Assembly (NCBI RefSeq): GCF_000626675.1 | Contig: NZ_CP006842.1 | Coordinates: forward strand, 2,108,001 to 2,172,000 | Length of the DNA stretch: 64,000 nt | Origin: Corynebacterium glyciniphilum AJ 3170 | GTDB taxonomy: Bacteria; Actinomycetota; Actinomycetes; Mycobacteriales; Mycobacteriaceae | Direction of reading: 5' to 3' | Shown here: positions 1 through 7,482 of the stretch, in pieces | Layout of the letters: each line of letters starts with the position of its first letter | How positions within the stretch are numbered: position 1 is the stretch's first letter | Notes under the pieces: generated by a model | The model's input: the letters and a program-made list of their open reading frames with translations, nothing else | Databases searched by the model: none | Told to the model about the DNA's origin: nothing | Made by a program: the position numbers and the translations under genes

Positions 1-162
1 CACATGCATGTAGCAGACACCGATGATCGACAGTCCCTTGGCGCAGTCGGCCCACAGGAGCCGATTCGTCGCACTGCTCGCTGAAGTACCCGCGTCACGA
101 GGCGAAACGGGGTCGCGAGTGTCGCGGGTGTCGACGGACGGGGTTCTGGAAGTGTCGGACAC
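1..162 (-). CDS. N-terminal fragment of a probable membrane acyltransferase (acyltransferase-3/OafA-like)
   Basis: The gene runs off the left edge, so only the first 54 codons are present. Starting at the GTG at 162-160, with TGGAG about 8 nt upstream, the frame gives a polar, Ser/Thr/Asp-rich head of about 34 residues followed by LLWADCAKGLSIIGVCYMHV. A 'W-x-D-x-A-K-G-(L/I)-(S/A)-I' entry into the first membrane helix, ending in a conserved His, is typical of acyltransferase-3 family proteins that acylate envelope glycans or lipids. It is divergent from the GT87 mannosyltransferase, which fits an envelope role. Family assignment rests on about 20 residues and is tentative; another polytopic membrane protein is possible. 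Confidence 0.5.
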   Translation of the reverse strand, partial: MSDTSRTPSVDTRDTRDPVSPRDAGTSASSATNRLLWADCAKGLSIIGVCYMHV

Positions 163-216
163 GGGACTCCAGGGTGCCCGATCAGCACGGAAGAATCAAT
201 TGAGTGTGCCCTGATA

Positions 217-222
217 TAGAGT
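217..222 (+). promoter_or_regulatory. -10 hexamer TAGAGT, leaderless start of the GT87 gene
   Basis: TAGAGT lies 8 nt before the GTG at 231, the spacing expected when transcription begins at the start codon. It favours 231 over the upstream GTG at 204. Confidence 0.5.
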
Positions 223-230
223 CAATCATT

Positions 231-1595
231 GTGGAAAAACGCAGCACACCGTCACACCGCCGACGTACCGTCATCCGCTGGTACGTCGGCGTCGTCATCA
301 CCGTGACCGTCATCGGCATCCTCCGGTTCGTCCTCAGCGACGACACCTTCACCTACCATTTCGACTACGACATCTACCGGGGTGGCGGGCGTGCCGTCCT
401 GGACGGGACGCCCCTGTACAGCGATGGTTTCCGGGCACAGGGCATCACCCTGCCTTTCACTTACCCCCCGTTGTCCGCCCTCGTGTTCGCTCCCCTGGCG
501 CTGGTGTCGGGAACACTGGGCTACCTCACATTCACCGTACTGAGCATCATCGGTCTGGCCCTGACCGTGATGATCGTCGTCCGTGCGCTTGCCACAGAGC
601 ACGTGGCACGCACACTGCCGACCCCCACCAACCGTCAACTCGTCCTCACCGCACTCATGGCGCTTCCTGTCGCCGTATGGCTCTGGCCCGTCACCCACAC
701 ACTGGAGTTCGGCCAGATCAACATCCTTCTGATGCTGATGGTGGCGGCGGACCTGCTTCTCCCCCGCACTCCCTGGCCGCGGGGGATGCTCATCGGATTC
801 GCGGCAGCGCTCAAGCTCACCCCCGCAGTATTCGGCCTGTACTTCCTGCTGCGCCGACAATGGGGGCCGGCGATAACCAGCGTGGTCTCCGGCATCGGTG
901 CCACCGCTGCCGCCTGGCTGGTCCTGCCGACCGACTCCCGGCAGTACTGGACGGAGACCATCAGTGACCCTTCCCGCATCGGTGGGCTCGCCTACTCCGC
1001 CAACCAGTCCCTGCGCGGATTCCTGGCTCGTTTCACCGGTGACCCGCTCCAGACGACACTGTGGTACATCCTCGCCGCAGTGACGGTCATCGCCGTGGCC
1101 CTGGTCATGCTGCGTCTCATCACCGTCGGTGCACTGACTGCCGCCGTCTGCACCAACGCTTTGCTGGCGCTGCTGGTCTCCCCCGTCTCCTGGGCGCATC
1201 ACTGGGTGTGGGTCCTGCCGATGCTGCTGGTCGTCGGTGTGTCACTCTGGACGCACCGACGCACCCGCACCGCTGCCCTCCCCCTCACCGTTCTCGCGCT
1301 ACTTCTGGCGCTGACCGCCACGGCGTTCCCGGTGCATGTGTACCTTCCCTCGGCGCACGGCGCCGAGGAAGACTGGGCGTGGTGGATGAAGATCCTCGGG
1401 TCCGAGTACGTTCTGGTCGCCGTGGCCTGGCTCGGTGTCGCAGGTGTCCGTCCGGGGATCCTGCGCCCGGGCGGTGGCCGGAACCGAGACCGCGACGTCA
1501 GAAATGATGGTGGAAGAAGCGGGGACGAGGCTTCGTCCCCAACACCCGCCCCGCCCCCGGTTCCGTCCCCTCCGGATACCCCTTCCCAGCGGTGA
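231..1595 (+). CDS. GT87-family polyprenol-phosphate-mannose-dependent alpha-mannosyltransferase
   Basis: Predicted 454-aa polytopic membrane protein of the GT-C fold. After a basic N-terminus the first helix is followed by FDYDIYRGGGRAVLDG and LPFTYPPLSALVFAPL, the acidic loop and YPP motif typical of GT87/DUF2029 enzymes that move mannose from polyprenyl-phosphate-mannose onto lipoglycans outside the membrane. The neighbours PlsC-like acyltransferase and PimB' match the M. tuberculosis Rv2181-Rv2182c-Rv2188c group, so a role in alpha-1,2-mannose branching of lipomannan/lipoarabinomannan is likely. The start at GTG 231 follows the -10 hexamer at 217-222. The last ~40 residues are Pro/Ser/Asp-rich, low complexity, and overlap the 3' end of the convergent gene by 98 bp. 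Confidence 0.85.
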   Translation: MEKRSTPSHRRRTVIRWYVGVVITVTVIGILRFVLSDDTFTYHFDYDIYRGGGRAVLDGTPLYSDGFRAQGITLPFTYPPLSALVFAPLALVSGTLGYLTFTVLSIIGLALTVMIVVRALATEHVARTLPTPTNRQLVLTALMALPVAVWLWPVTHTLEFGQINILLMLMVAADLLLPRTPWPRGMLIGFAAALKLTPAVFGLYFLLRRQWGPAITSVVSGIGATAAAWLVLPTDSRQYWTETISDPSRIGGLAYSANQSLRGFLARFTGDPLQTTLWYILAAVTVIAVALVMLRLITVGALTAAVCTNALLALLVSPVSWAHHWVWVLPMLLVVGVSLWTHRRTRTAALPLTVLALLLALTATAFPVHVYLPSAHGAEEDWAWWMKILGSEYVLVAVAWLGVAGVRPGILRPGGGRNRDRDVRNDGGRSGDEASSPTPAPPPVPSPPDTPSQR

Positions 1596-2280
1596 GCGAC
1601 TCCTTGACGTCGGCGGCGTAGACGCTGTCCACATACTCCTGGCCAGACAGTTCCGCCAACCTCTCCATCGTGTAATCCGTCAACGCCCGTGCACGGGCAT
1701 AGTCGTCATCCCCGTGGTCGGCGAAGTCCGCGGGGTCGATCGGGTCACCGACGACGACACCGACCCGGTGTGGGCGAAGCATCCAGGAACCGGCGACATT
1801 TGCCTTCTCGGAATCGATCATCGCGACCGGATACACCGTTGCGCCGGAGGCGAGCGCGATCCTGGCCATCCCGGTTTTCCCACGGTACAGACGACCGTCC
1901 GGTGAACGGGTGCCTTCGGGGTACATTCCCAGCGGGTCGCCCTTCTCCAGCACCCTCAGCGCCGTCTCCAAAGCGGCGTCCTGCGAGTCCTTGTCCTTCC
2001 GGTCGATGGGAACCTGGCCGACCGAGGAGAAGAACCACTTCTGGATGCCTCCGGCGAACCCGGGCGTAGTAAAGTACTCTTTCTTCGCCAGGAACGTCAG
2101 CTGGCGCTTCGAGAGCAGTGGGAAATACAGCGAGTCCATCACTGCCAGGTGGTTCGAAGCCAGGATCACCGGCCCCTCGGCGGGGATCTTGTCCAGGCCA
2201 CGGGCGAATGGCCGGTTGTAGAGCCACAGCCACGGTCCGATGACCACATTCTTCAACCACCAGTAGGTGCGGTTCTGCAC
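1498..2280 (-). CDS. 1-acylglycerol-3-phosphate O-acyltransferase (PlsC-like)
   Basis: 260-aa member of the PlsC/LPLAT family, which acylates lysophosphatidic acid or related lipid acceptors at the membrane. Motif I is ASNHLAVMD (an N-H-x4-D catalytic box), and the second block is EGTRSPDGRLYRGKTG, binding the glycerol phosphate. Length is normal. The start has a good Shine-Dalgarno, AAAGGGA, before ATG 2280. It follows the glucokinase gene by 13 nt on the same strand and is probably co-transcribed with it and pimB'. It corresponds by position to Rv2182c. The final residues (FFHHHF) lie inside the region overlapping the convergent mannosyltransferase gene. Confidence 0.88.
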   Translation of the reverse strand: MQNRTYWWLKNVVIGPWLWLYNRPFARGLDKIPAEGPVILASNHLAVMDSLYFPLLSKRQLTFLAKKEYFTTPGFAGGIQKWFFSSVGQVPIDRKDKDSQDAALETALRVLEKGDPLGMYPEGTRSPDGRLYRGKTGMARIALASGATVYPVAMIDSEKANVAGSWMLRPHRVGVVVGDPIDPADFADHGDDDYARARALTDYTMERLAELSGQEYVDSVYAADVKESLTAGKGYPEGTEPGAGRVLGTKPRPRFFHHHF

Positions 2281-2293
2281 TGATCTATCCCTT

Positions 2294-3265
2294 TCACGAG
2301 CCGGTCGAGGACGGACTCAACTGAGTCTGCCCGGCAAGAAGCGCTACGCCGATCATACCTGCCTCCGAGCCCAGGGAAGCCGCTTCGACGCGGGCGAGCG
2401 GACGGAAACCGGCGCCCACCACGGACGCCTCCATCTCGGCCCTGGCCCCGGGCAGGTACAGGTCTGCGTCGGCGGAGACGCCGCCTCCCAGGACGATGAG
2501 CTCGGGATCGAGGATCTCCTGCACAGCGGAAAGACCCCGGCCGAGCCACAGGGCGAAGTCGTCGATGACCTCCTTCGCCAGAGGATCGCCGTCTCTGGCG
2601 AGCCGGACGACGCTACGCCCCGTGATCTCCTCCGGCCGGGAATGGAAGATGCCGGCGAGCATACTGTCCGGGTGACGCCCCGTGGCGATGTACTCCAGGG
2701 CAGTCGTCTCCAGTGCGCTGCCGGAACAGTAGCGTTCCAGACACCCCCGTTTCCCGCACGGGCACGCACGCCCCCCGGGGACGACGGTCAGGTGCCCGAA
2801 CTCGGGTGCGGTTCCGTAGGCGCCGCGGTACAGAGAACCATCATGGACCAGGGCACCCCCGATGCCCGTCCCGACGGCGAAAAGTACCCATGTCCCGGCG
2901 TCACGGCCCGGGCCCAGGATCTGCTCACCCCAGGCCGCAGCGTTGGCGTCGTGTTCCAGGACGACGGGCAGTCCGAGACGCCGGGACAACCGGTCACGCA
3001 CGTCACGGTCACGCCACGGCAAGTGCGGGGCAAAGCGGACCCGCTCCTGGTCGGCGGTGATGAATCCGGCCACGGCGAGCCCGACCGCACCGACGGTGTG
3101 ACGCTGACGGAGAGTGCCGACCGCGTGCGCTATCGCGGTCTCGAGGGAGTCGACCGTGGACGGGGTGGGAAGCTGCTCGATGTCCAGCACGTGCCCAGCC
3201 GGGTCGACCACGGCGGCACGGAGATTCGTTCCCCCGATATCGATGCCGATGGTCAGTTGCGTCAC
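2294..3265 (-). CDS. glk: ROK-family glucokinase
   Basis: 323-aa sugar kinase that makes glucose-6-phosphate from glucose and ATP. The N-terminal phosphate loop is IGIDIGGTNLRAAVVD; the zinc/ROK signature is CPCGKRGCLERYCSG, and LEHDANAAAWGE carries the catalytic Asp. The start is GTG 3265, which sits 3 nt after an AGGAGGA (3269-3274 core) and gives the usual ROK N-terminus; a longer open frame upstream would overlap pimB'. In C. glutamicum glk is likewise next to pimB' (cg2399-cg2400), supporting the symbol. A preference for ATP or polyphosphate cannot be read from the sequence. Confidence 0.9.
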   Translation of the reverse strand: MTQLTIGIDIGGTNLRAAVVDPAGHVLDIEQLPTPSTVDSLETAIAHAVGTLRQRHTVGAVGLAVAGFITADQERVRFAPHLPWRDRDVRDRLSRRLGLPVVLEHDANAAAWGEQILGPGRDAGTWVLFAVGTGIGGALVHDGSLYRGAYGTAPEFGHLTVVPGGRACPCGKRGCLERYCSGSALETTALEYIATGRHPDSMLAGIFHSRPEEITGRSVVRLARDGDPLAKEVIDDFALWLGRGLSAVQEILDPELIVLGGGVSADADLYLPGARAEMEASVVGAGFRPLARVEAASLGSEAGMIGVALLAGQTQLSPSSTGS

Positions 3266-3321
3266 TTGTCCTCCTGTACGTCGCGCACCGGCGTCCCGGC
3301 ACAACCTGTCCAGGCTATCGG

Positions 3322-4506
3322 TCACACCCGCCAGTTCCAACTGTGGCGGCCCGGTCGACCCGCGTCACCGTCAAGTACCGAGACGAGCTGCGCACCAAGG
3401 ACGTCCCAGTTCCATGCGTCCCGGACGTACGACTGACCGGCCGCGGCATACCGGCGGGCCCGCTCGGCGTCCGTGAGCAAAGTCGACACGGACTCCGCGA
3501 CGGCCGCAACGTCCCCTCCGTCAACGACATCGCCGGTGACACCGTCCTGAACGGTCTCCGGGGCCCCGCCACCAGATCCCGCGATCGTGGGAACCCCGCA
3601 CGCCTGGGACTCCAGGAACACGATCCCCAGGCCTTCCACGCTGAATCCTCCGCCCTGTGTACGGACAGGCATGGCGAAAACGTCCCCGGCACAGTAGTGG
3701 GCGACGAGCTCCCCGTGGTCGACGGGACCGGTCACCGTCACGCGGTCAGACAATCCCAGCCCCGCAGCGTGCCTAGCCAGCTTCCCGGCATAGTCGCCGG
3801 GGCCGACAATCAGCAGGTGCGCGTCCGGAACACGGGAGAGGACGTCCGGCATCGCGTCGACCAGGGTGTCCTGGCCCTTCCTCGGTACGACGCGCGACAC
3901 GCACACAATCACACGGCGACCGTCGATTCCCAGGCGGCGACGGACCCTCTTCCGCCCGGCGGGGTCGGGGTGAAACACCGAGCTGTCGACACCACCCGGC
4001 ATCGGCTCCCACGCCACATCCGGGCCGAAGGCAGAAGCGAACCTGTTGCGCGCGTACCGGGACACGTAGGTCAGGCAGTCCGTCCTGCGACCGATCAGCC
4101 AAAGAACACCGCGTCCTCCGGGGACCATCGACCACCCCACTTCATGACCGTGGGTCGATGCCACGACGCGACGTGCCCCGGCCTTCCGTGCCGATCCCCC
4201 CATCAAGGCCAACGGAGTTGACGAGCCGAACCACACGGTATCGATCCCTCGCTGCCGAACCACCTCAGCCAGCCGACGCGCCGTGGCCGGAGTCGGCAAC
4301 ATCACCGAACGAGGCCAGCGCACGACATCGAACGGCAACTGTGCGTCATAGGCTGCGGCCGCGGACGCATCCTGAGTGGAGGCGAAAACGGTCAGCCGAC
4401 CGGGTTGCCGGCGTTCGAGCTCCGCGCAGTAGTCGCGCAGGTAACTCTGGATGCCACCCACCGTCGGTGGAAAATCGTTGGTGACGAGCAGAACGCGGGA
4501 GTCCAC
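3322..4506 (-). CDS. pimB': GT4 phosphatidylinositol mannoside mannosyltransferase PimB'
   Basis: Cytosolic GT-B glycosyltransferase of about 394 aa that adds the second mannose to phosphatidylinositol mannoside (GDP-mannose donor). The N-terminus VLLVTNDFPPTVGGIQSYL is the hallmark acceptor loop of PimB'; the C-terminal half has VVPRKGQDTLVDA and the donor-binding E-x7-E block GIVFLESQACGVPTIAG. GTG 4506 gives the family-like start MDSRVLLVTNDFPP, but no good ribosome site is visible; a TTG at 4566 would add 20 residues and overlap the upstream gene's stop. Orthologous by context to Rv2188c. Confidence 0.88.
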   Translation of the reverse strand: MDSRVLLVTNDFPPTVGGIQSYLRDYCAELERRQPGRLTVFASTQDASAAAAYDAQLPFDVVRWPRSVMLPTPATARRLAEVVRQRGIDTVWFGSSTPLALMGGSARKAGARRVVASTHGHEVGWSMVPGGRGVLWLIGRRTDCLTYVSRYARNRFASAFGPDVAWEPMPGGVDSSVFHPDPAGRKRVRRRLGIDGRRVIVCVSRVVPRKGQDTLVDAMPDVLSRVPDAHLLIVGPGDYAGKLARHAAGLGLSDRVTVTGPVDHGELVAHYCAGDVFAMPVRTQGGGFSVEGLGIVFLESQACGVPTIAGSGGGAPETVQDGVTGDVVDGGDVAAVAESVSTLLTDAERARRYAAAGQSYVRDAWNWDVLGAQLVSVLDGDAGRPGRHSWNWRV

Positions 4507-4528
4507 AGCGGAGGCGGCCAGCGAACGA

Positions 4529-5650
4529 TCAGTAGCGGGCAGCGCCGGCGAAGGGCATACTGTCAACGCTCACGACCTGGACCGGGATACCGTAGTCGGA
4601 GGCGTGGACGATCTTGCCGTCGCCGATGTACATGCCGACGTGGGTGACCCCGGGGTAGAACCCGACGATGTCACCGGGTTGAAGGTCGCTGCGCGAGACC
4701 GAGGTCCCCCCAGCCACCTGCGCCGAGGAGGTACGCGGAACCGACTTACCGATCTGCTGGTAGGCCCAGAACATCAGACCCGAACAGTCGAAGGAATCCG
4801 GACCCGTGGCGCCCCAGGAGTACGGCGAGCCCAGTTTGCTCATCGCAGCACCGACCGCACCGCCTGCGGTACTGACCGCGTCACCGACGCTTCCGACCGT
4901 GCCGAGAAACTCCTCGACGTCGATGTCGATAGGACCGTTGCGGTCCACCCAGCGCTGCTTCTGCTCCGGGCTGAGGCCGTCTACGGCGGTGGAGATGTCT
5001 TTCTTCATGCCGTCGAGGTCACGGGTCCGCTCATCAAGCTGTCCCTGGCGGATCTCAAGTTGGTTGAGTTGAAAATCCGCAGAGGCCTTGGAGCGGTTCG
5101 CCTTGGACTCCAGGTCCGCGGCGTTCTTCAGGCCGTCCTGGAAGGACGAGAGGGTAGTGGTGCGATCGGCGTTCAAGGCGCTCGCAAACGCCCGTCGGTC
5201 AATCGCATCCTGCGGGTTTGCAGAGCCTGCCATAGCCGAGACCGGATCGATGACGGCGCCGCGGTAGAGAGATTGTGAGAGCTCCATGACCGGCCCACGG
5301 TTGGCTTCGACGTCAGCTCGAGCGCGCTGAGCTTCCGCCGAGTAGTGCTCTGCCGCACGGTTCGCCCGGTCGAGCTGCGCACGGGTGTCGTCGAGTGCAC
5401 GGGAATTCTCCTGCACCTCGTCGCTGGCCTCCTGAGCTTGACGTGAGACGTCGGCGAGCCGCTGCAGGAGCCCGTCGGCGTCGTCCGGGAGGGGTGAGGT
5501 GTCAATGGCGTCAGCAGCGGCCGGCGCGGCGGGATCCGCTGTGACGACGGAGGTCGAGGCTACAGTGAGCGCGACTGCCGTGCCGATGCCGACAACCAGG
5601 CGGGTTGACGTGCCGCGGGTGGACCTACGGTGCCCGGACGGGCGGATCAT
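4529..5650 (-). CDS. Secreted NlpC/P60 peptidoglycan hydrolase with coiled-coil domain (RipC-like)
   Basis: About 373 aa. A basic signal peptide (MIRPSGHRRSTRGTSTRLVV, hydrophobic core, cleavage near TADPAAPA) is followed by a long helical coiled coil (roughly residues 60-230, many Q/E/R/A heptads) and a C-terminal NlpC/P60 domain. The catalytic Cys is in DSFDCSGLMFWAYQQ and the His in GVTHVGMYIGDGKIVH. Such proteins are D,L-endopeptidases that cut stem peptides during cell separation; the coiled coil is often an autoinhibitory or FtsEX-contact segment. Corresponds by position to Rv2190c and C. glutamicum cg2401. The start could instead be the GTG two codons upstream (5656), which is better spaced from AGAGG. 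Confidence 0.87.
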   Translation of the reverse strand: MIRPSGHRRSTRGTSTRLVVGIGTAVALTVASTSVVTADPAAPAAADAIDTSPLPDDADGLLQRLADVSRQAQEASDEVQENSRALDDTRAQLDRANRAAEHYSAEAQRARADVEANRGPVMELSQSLYRGAVIDPVSAMAGSANPQDAIDRRAFASALNADRTTTLSSFQDGLKNAADLESKANRSKASADFQLNQLEIRQGQLDERTRDLDGMKKDISTAVDGLSPEQKQRWVDRNGPIDIDVEEFLGTVGSVGDAVSTAGGAVGAAMSKLGSPYSWGATGPDSFDCSGLMFWAYQQIGKSVPRTSSAQVAGGTSVSRSDLQPGDIVGFYPGVTHVGMYIGDGKIVHASDYGIPVQVVSVDSMPFAGAARY

Positions 5651-5809
5651 GCTCACTGTCTCTGAAACCTCTTCGCTTGTCTCTCTATACAACGTCGATA
5701 TACTGCCACAACAGAGCCGCGGAACCGTACTCAGACACACGGCTCGCCCCGACAGGGGGTACCACGGTGGGCACCGCCTCATCGGGGCGACGAGTCACGG
5801 TCCGACGTC

Positions 5810-6418
5810 CTAGAAACGGACCGCGTTGTTGACCGGCATGTAGTTGAGGTCGTTGACCTGAACCGGGGAGCCCTCATTGAGAGCCTGGACGACCTTACCG
5901 TCGCCGATGTAGATAGCCACGTGGGATGCGCCCGAGTAGTAGGAGACGACATCGCCAGGCTGAAGGGAGTCAAGGGATACCGGGGTACCCGATGCCGCCT
6001 GCTCACCCGAGGTACGCGGGATCGACTTGCCGACCTGCTGGTGTGCCCAGCTGGTGAGCCCGGAGCAGTCGAAGGCGCTCGGGCCGGCAGCGCCCCAGGC
6101 GTAGGGCGCGCCCTGCTTGGACAGTGCGGCGTCGGCGATCTTCTGGCCGACGCTGTTCGGAGCGGAAACAGCATCGCTTCCGTCCACGGAGGGTGCGGAG
6201 GCCTGGCCGGCCGCCGCGAGGAAGGGCTCCACGTCCACGTGCTGCTTGGCCAAATCCACGGCCTCGTTCGGGACATCGACACTGATGTCGGTGTTCGGAA
6301 CCTCGACGGTGACTGCCTGAGCGGTGGCAGGCAGGGCGATGACGGCGCCCATACCCACTGCAGCAACGGCAACTGCGTTGCGGCGGGAGTGGTCCTTCTT
6401 CATACGGTGCTTGCCCAT
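5810..6418 (-). CDS. Small secreted NlpC/P60 hydrolase
   Basis: 202-aa exported cell-wall peptidase. The signal peptide MGKHRMKKDHSRRNAVAVAA ends in an Ala-rich stretch with likely cleavage after ATAQA. A short linker leads to the NlpC/P60 domain: catalytic Cys in SAFDCSGLTSWAHQQVG and His in GASHVAIYIGDGKVVQA. The domain is closely similar to that of the preceding gene (shared KSIPRTS and GDGK segments), so the pair probably arose by duplication, with only the upstream-encoded protein lacking a coiled coil. The start is ATG 6418 behind AGGAAAGG. A 422-bp regulatory region lies upstream. Confidence 0.88.
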   Translation of the reverse strand: MGKHRMKKDHSRRNAVAVAAVGMGAVIALPATAQAVTVEVPNTDISVDVPNEAVDLAKQHVDVEPFLAAAGQASAPSVDGSDAVSAPNSVGQKIADAALSKQGAPYAWGAAGPSAFDCSGLTSWAHQQVGKSIPRTSGEQAASGTPVSLDSLQPGDVVSYYSGASHVAIYIGDGKVVQALNEGSPVQVNDLNYMPVNNAVRF

Positions 6419-6551
6419 GAGGGATGTAGCCTTTCCTGATTGCTGTCGGGGAACCGGTAGCGTCGCGTCGCTCCCCTTAAGGTCACGAGAAGATTACGAA
6501 ACGTGACGGACCTTGTCCAACCACAGAACCGTGACCGCGCCGTGAGCGCTT

Positions 6552-6570
6552 CGTTATTTAACCGTTATCG
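6552..6570 (-). promoter_or_regulatory. Candidate MtrA-type direct repeat upstream of the NlpC gene
   Basis: Two 8-bp direct repeats, CGTTATTT and CGTTATCG, are separated by 3 bp. This is the layout reported for MtrA sites in C. glutamicum, where an nlpC gene is an MtrAB target. The site lies about 135 bp before the ATG at 6418. Assignment is by architecture only. Confidence 0.35.
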
Positions 6571-6709
6571 AATCGCAACCAAAGCTTGACCCAATGTCCC
6601 CGACATGACCGAAGGGCCACCCGCACCCCACTCACCTGGGACGATGCCCTCGCGAATGATGTCGTCCACCCGCTTCCCCCAGAACAGCGGCGACTGTCAA
6701 AAACCCTAG

Positions 6710-6725
6710 TGTGATTCTGGTCACA
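6710..6725. promoter_or_regulatory. GlxR/CRP-like operator
   Basis: TGTGATTCTGGTCACA has perfect TGTGA-N6-TCACA half-sites, the consensus of the cAMP-responsive regulator GlxR. It lies 115 bp before the exonuclease start and 290 bp before the NlpC start, so either promoter could be the target. The rest of the 6419-6840 gap holds promoters and no credible gene. Confidence 0.6.
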
Positions 6726-6826
6726 CTTCAGCGCTGCTCCATGTTCACTGCCCCACTAATCACATCAGCCACACTGCCCGACACCGACGCCGTTCCGGTC
6801 GTGCGGTTCATGTCCGTGCGACACCG

Positions 6827-6832
6827 TAGACT
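6827..6832 (+). promoter_or_regulatory. -10 hexamer TAGACT, leaderless exonuclease start
   Basis: TAGACT ends 8 nt before GTG 6841, and no Shine-Dalgarno is present. Confidence 0.5.
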
Positions 6833-6840
6833 TCCTATCT

Positions 6841-7395
6841 GTGACAACTTCGCTCCGCCGTAGGCTCGACGCCGCTCTCGCTGACTGCGTCATCATCGAC
6901 TGCGAGACGACAGGCCTCGACCCGGCGGGATCAAGGATCATCGAGATCGCTGCACTACATATCCACGACGGCAGTCCTGCAGATGAGTTCCACACGCTCG
7001 TCGACCCCGGATCGCCTCTCCCCGACGACATCACCAGTCTCACCGGGATCACGTCGCAGGACCTCGACGGGCAGCCTGCCTTCATCGACGCGCTCGACCT
7101 CATCGCATCCCTCGTCGAAGGGAGGACCGTGGTCGGCCACAATGTCGCATTCGATATCGCGTTCGTCTCCGCCGAGTGTCAGCGTAACGGCGCGCCGAGT
7201 CCACTGGACTACTCTGACGTAGTCTGTACGGCCACCACCGCGCGGTCACTCATCCCCCGGGAACAGGTCGGCCGCTACCGTCTGGCGACACTCGCCGACG
7301 TCCTGGACCTCCGGCACAAACCGTCACACCGGGCGGTAGATGACGTACTCGCCACCGCGGACCTTCTGAGGCACCTTCGGGAACTCTCGCGCTGA
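6841..7395 (+). CDS. DEDDh 3'-5' exonuclease (DNA polymerase III epsilon-like)
   Basis: 184-aa single-domain exonuclease. Motif I IDCETTGLDP carries the Asp/Glu metal ligands, motif II HNVAFDIAF the second Asp, and motif III HRAVDDVLAT the His and Asp of the DEDDh class. It lacks the C-terminal tail that binds the polymerase alpha subunit, so a repair or RNA/DNA-processing role is as likely as replicative proofreading. The GTG start has no ribosome site and sits right behind a -10, suggesting a leaderless message. It is convergent with qcrB across a strong hairpin. Confidence 0.85.
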   Translation: MTTSLRRRLDAALADCVIIDCETTGLDPAGSRIIEIAALHIHDGSPADEFHTLVDPGSPLPDDITSLTGITSQDLDGQPAFIDALDLIASLVEGRTVVGHNVAFDIAFVSAECQRNGAPSPLDYSDVVCTATTARSLIPREQVGRYRLATLADVLDLRHKPSHRAVDDVLATADLLRHLRELSR

Positions 7396-7413
7396 GGAAC
7401 CCCTACGACAGAC

Positions 7414-7462
7414 GACACCCCGTCCTGCCGGCACATTGGGTGCGCCGGCAGGACGGGGTGTC
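7414..7462. terminator. Bidirectional hairpin terminator between exonuclease and qcrB
   Basis: Perfect 19-bp inverted repeat (arms 7414-7432 and 7444-7462, left arm beginning GACACCCCGTCC) around an 11-nt loop, placed between two convergent genes. No U-tract follows, as is common in this genus. Confidence 0.85.
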
Positions 7463-7482
7463 CGCCTCATACAGGGAGAGGA

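Noticed and set aside
252..1202. Long minus-strand open frame opposite the first GT87 gene
   Set aside because: Gln/Asp/Gly-rich shadow translation with no domain; typical of high-GC antisense frames.
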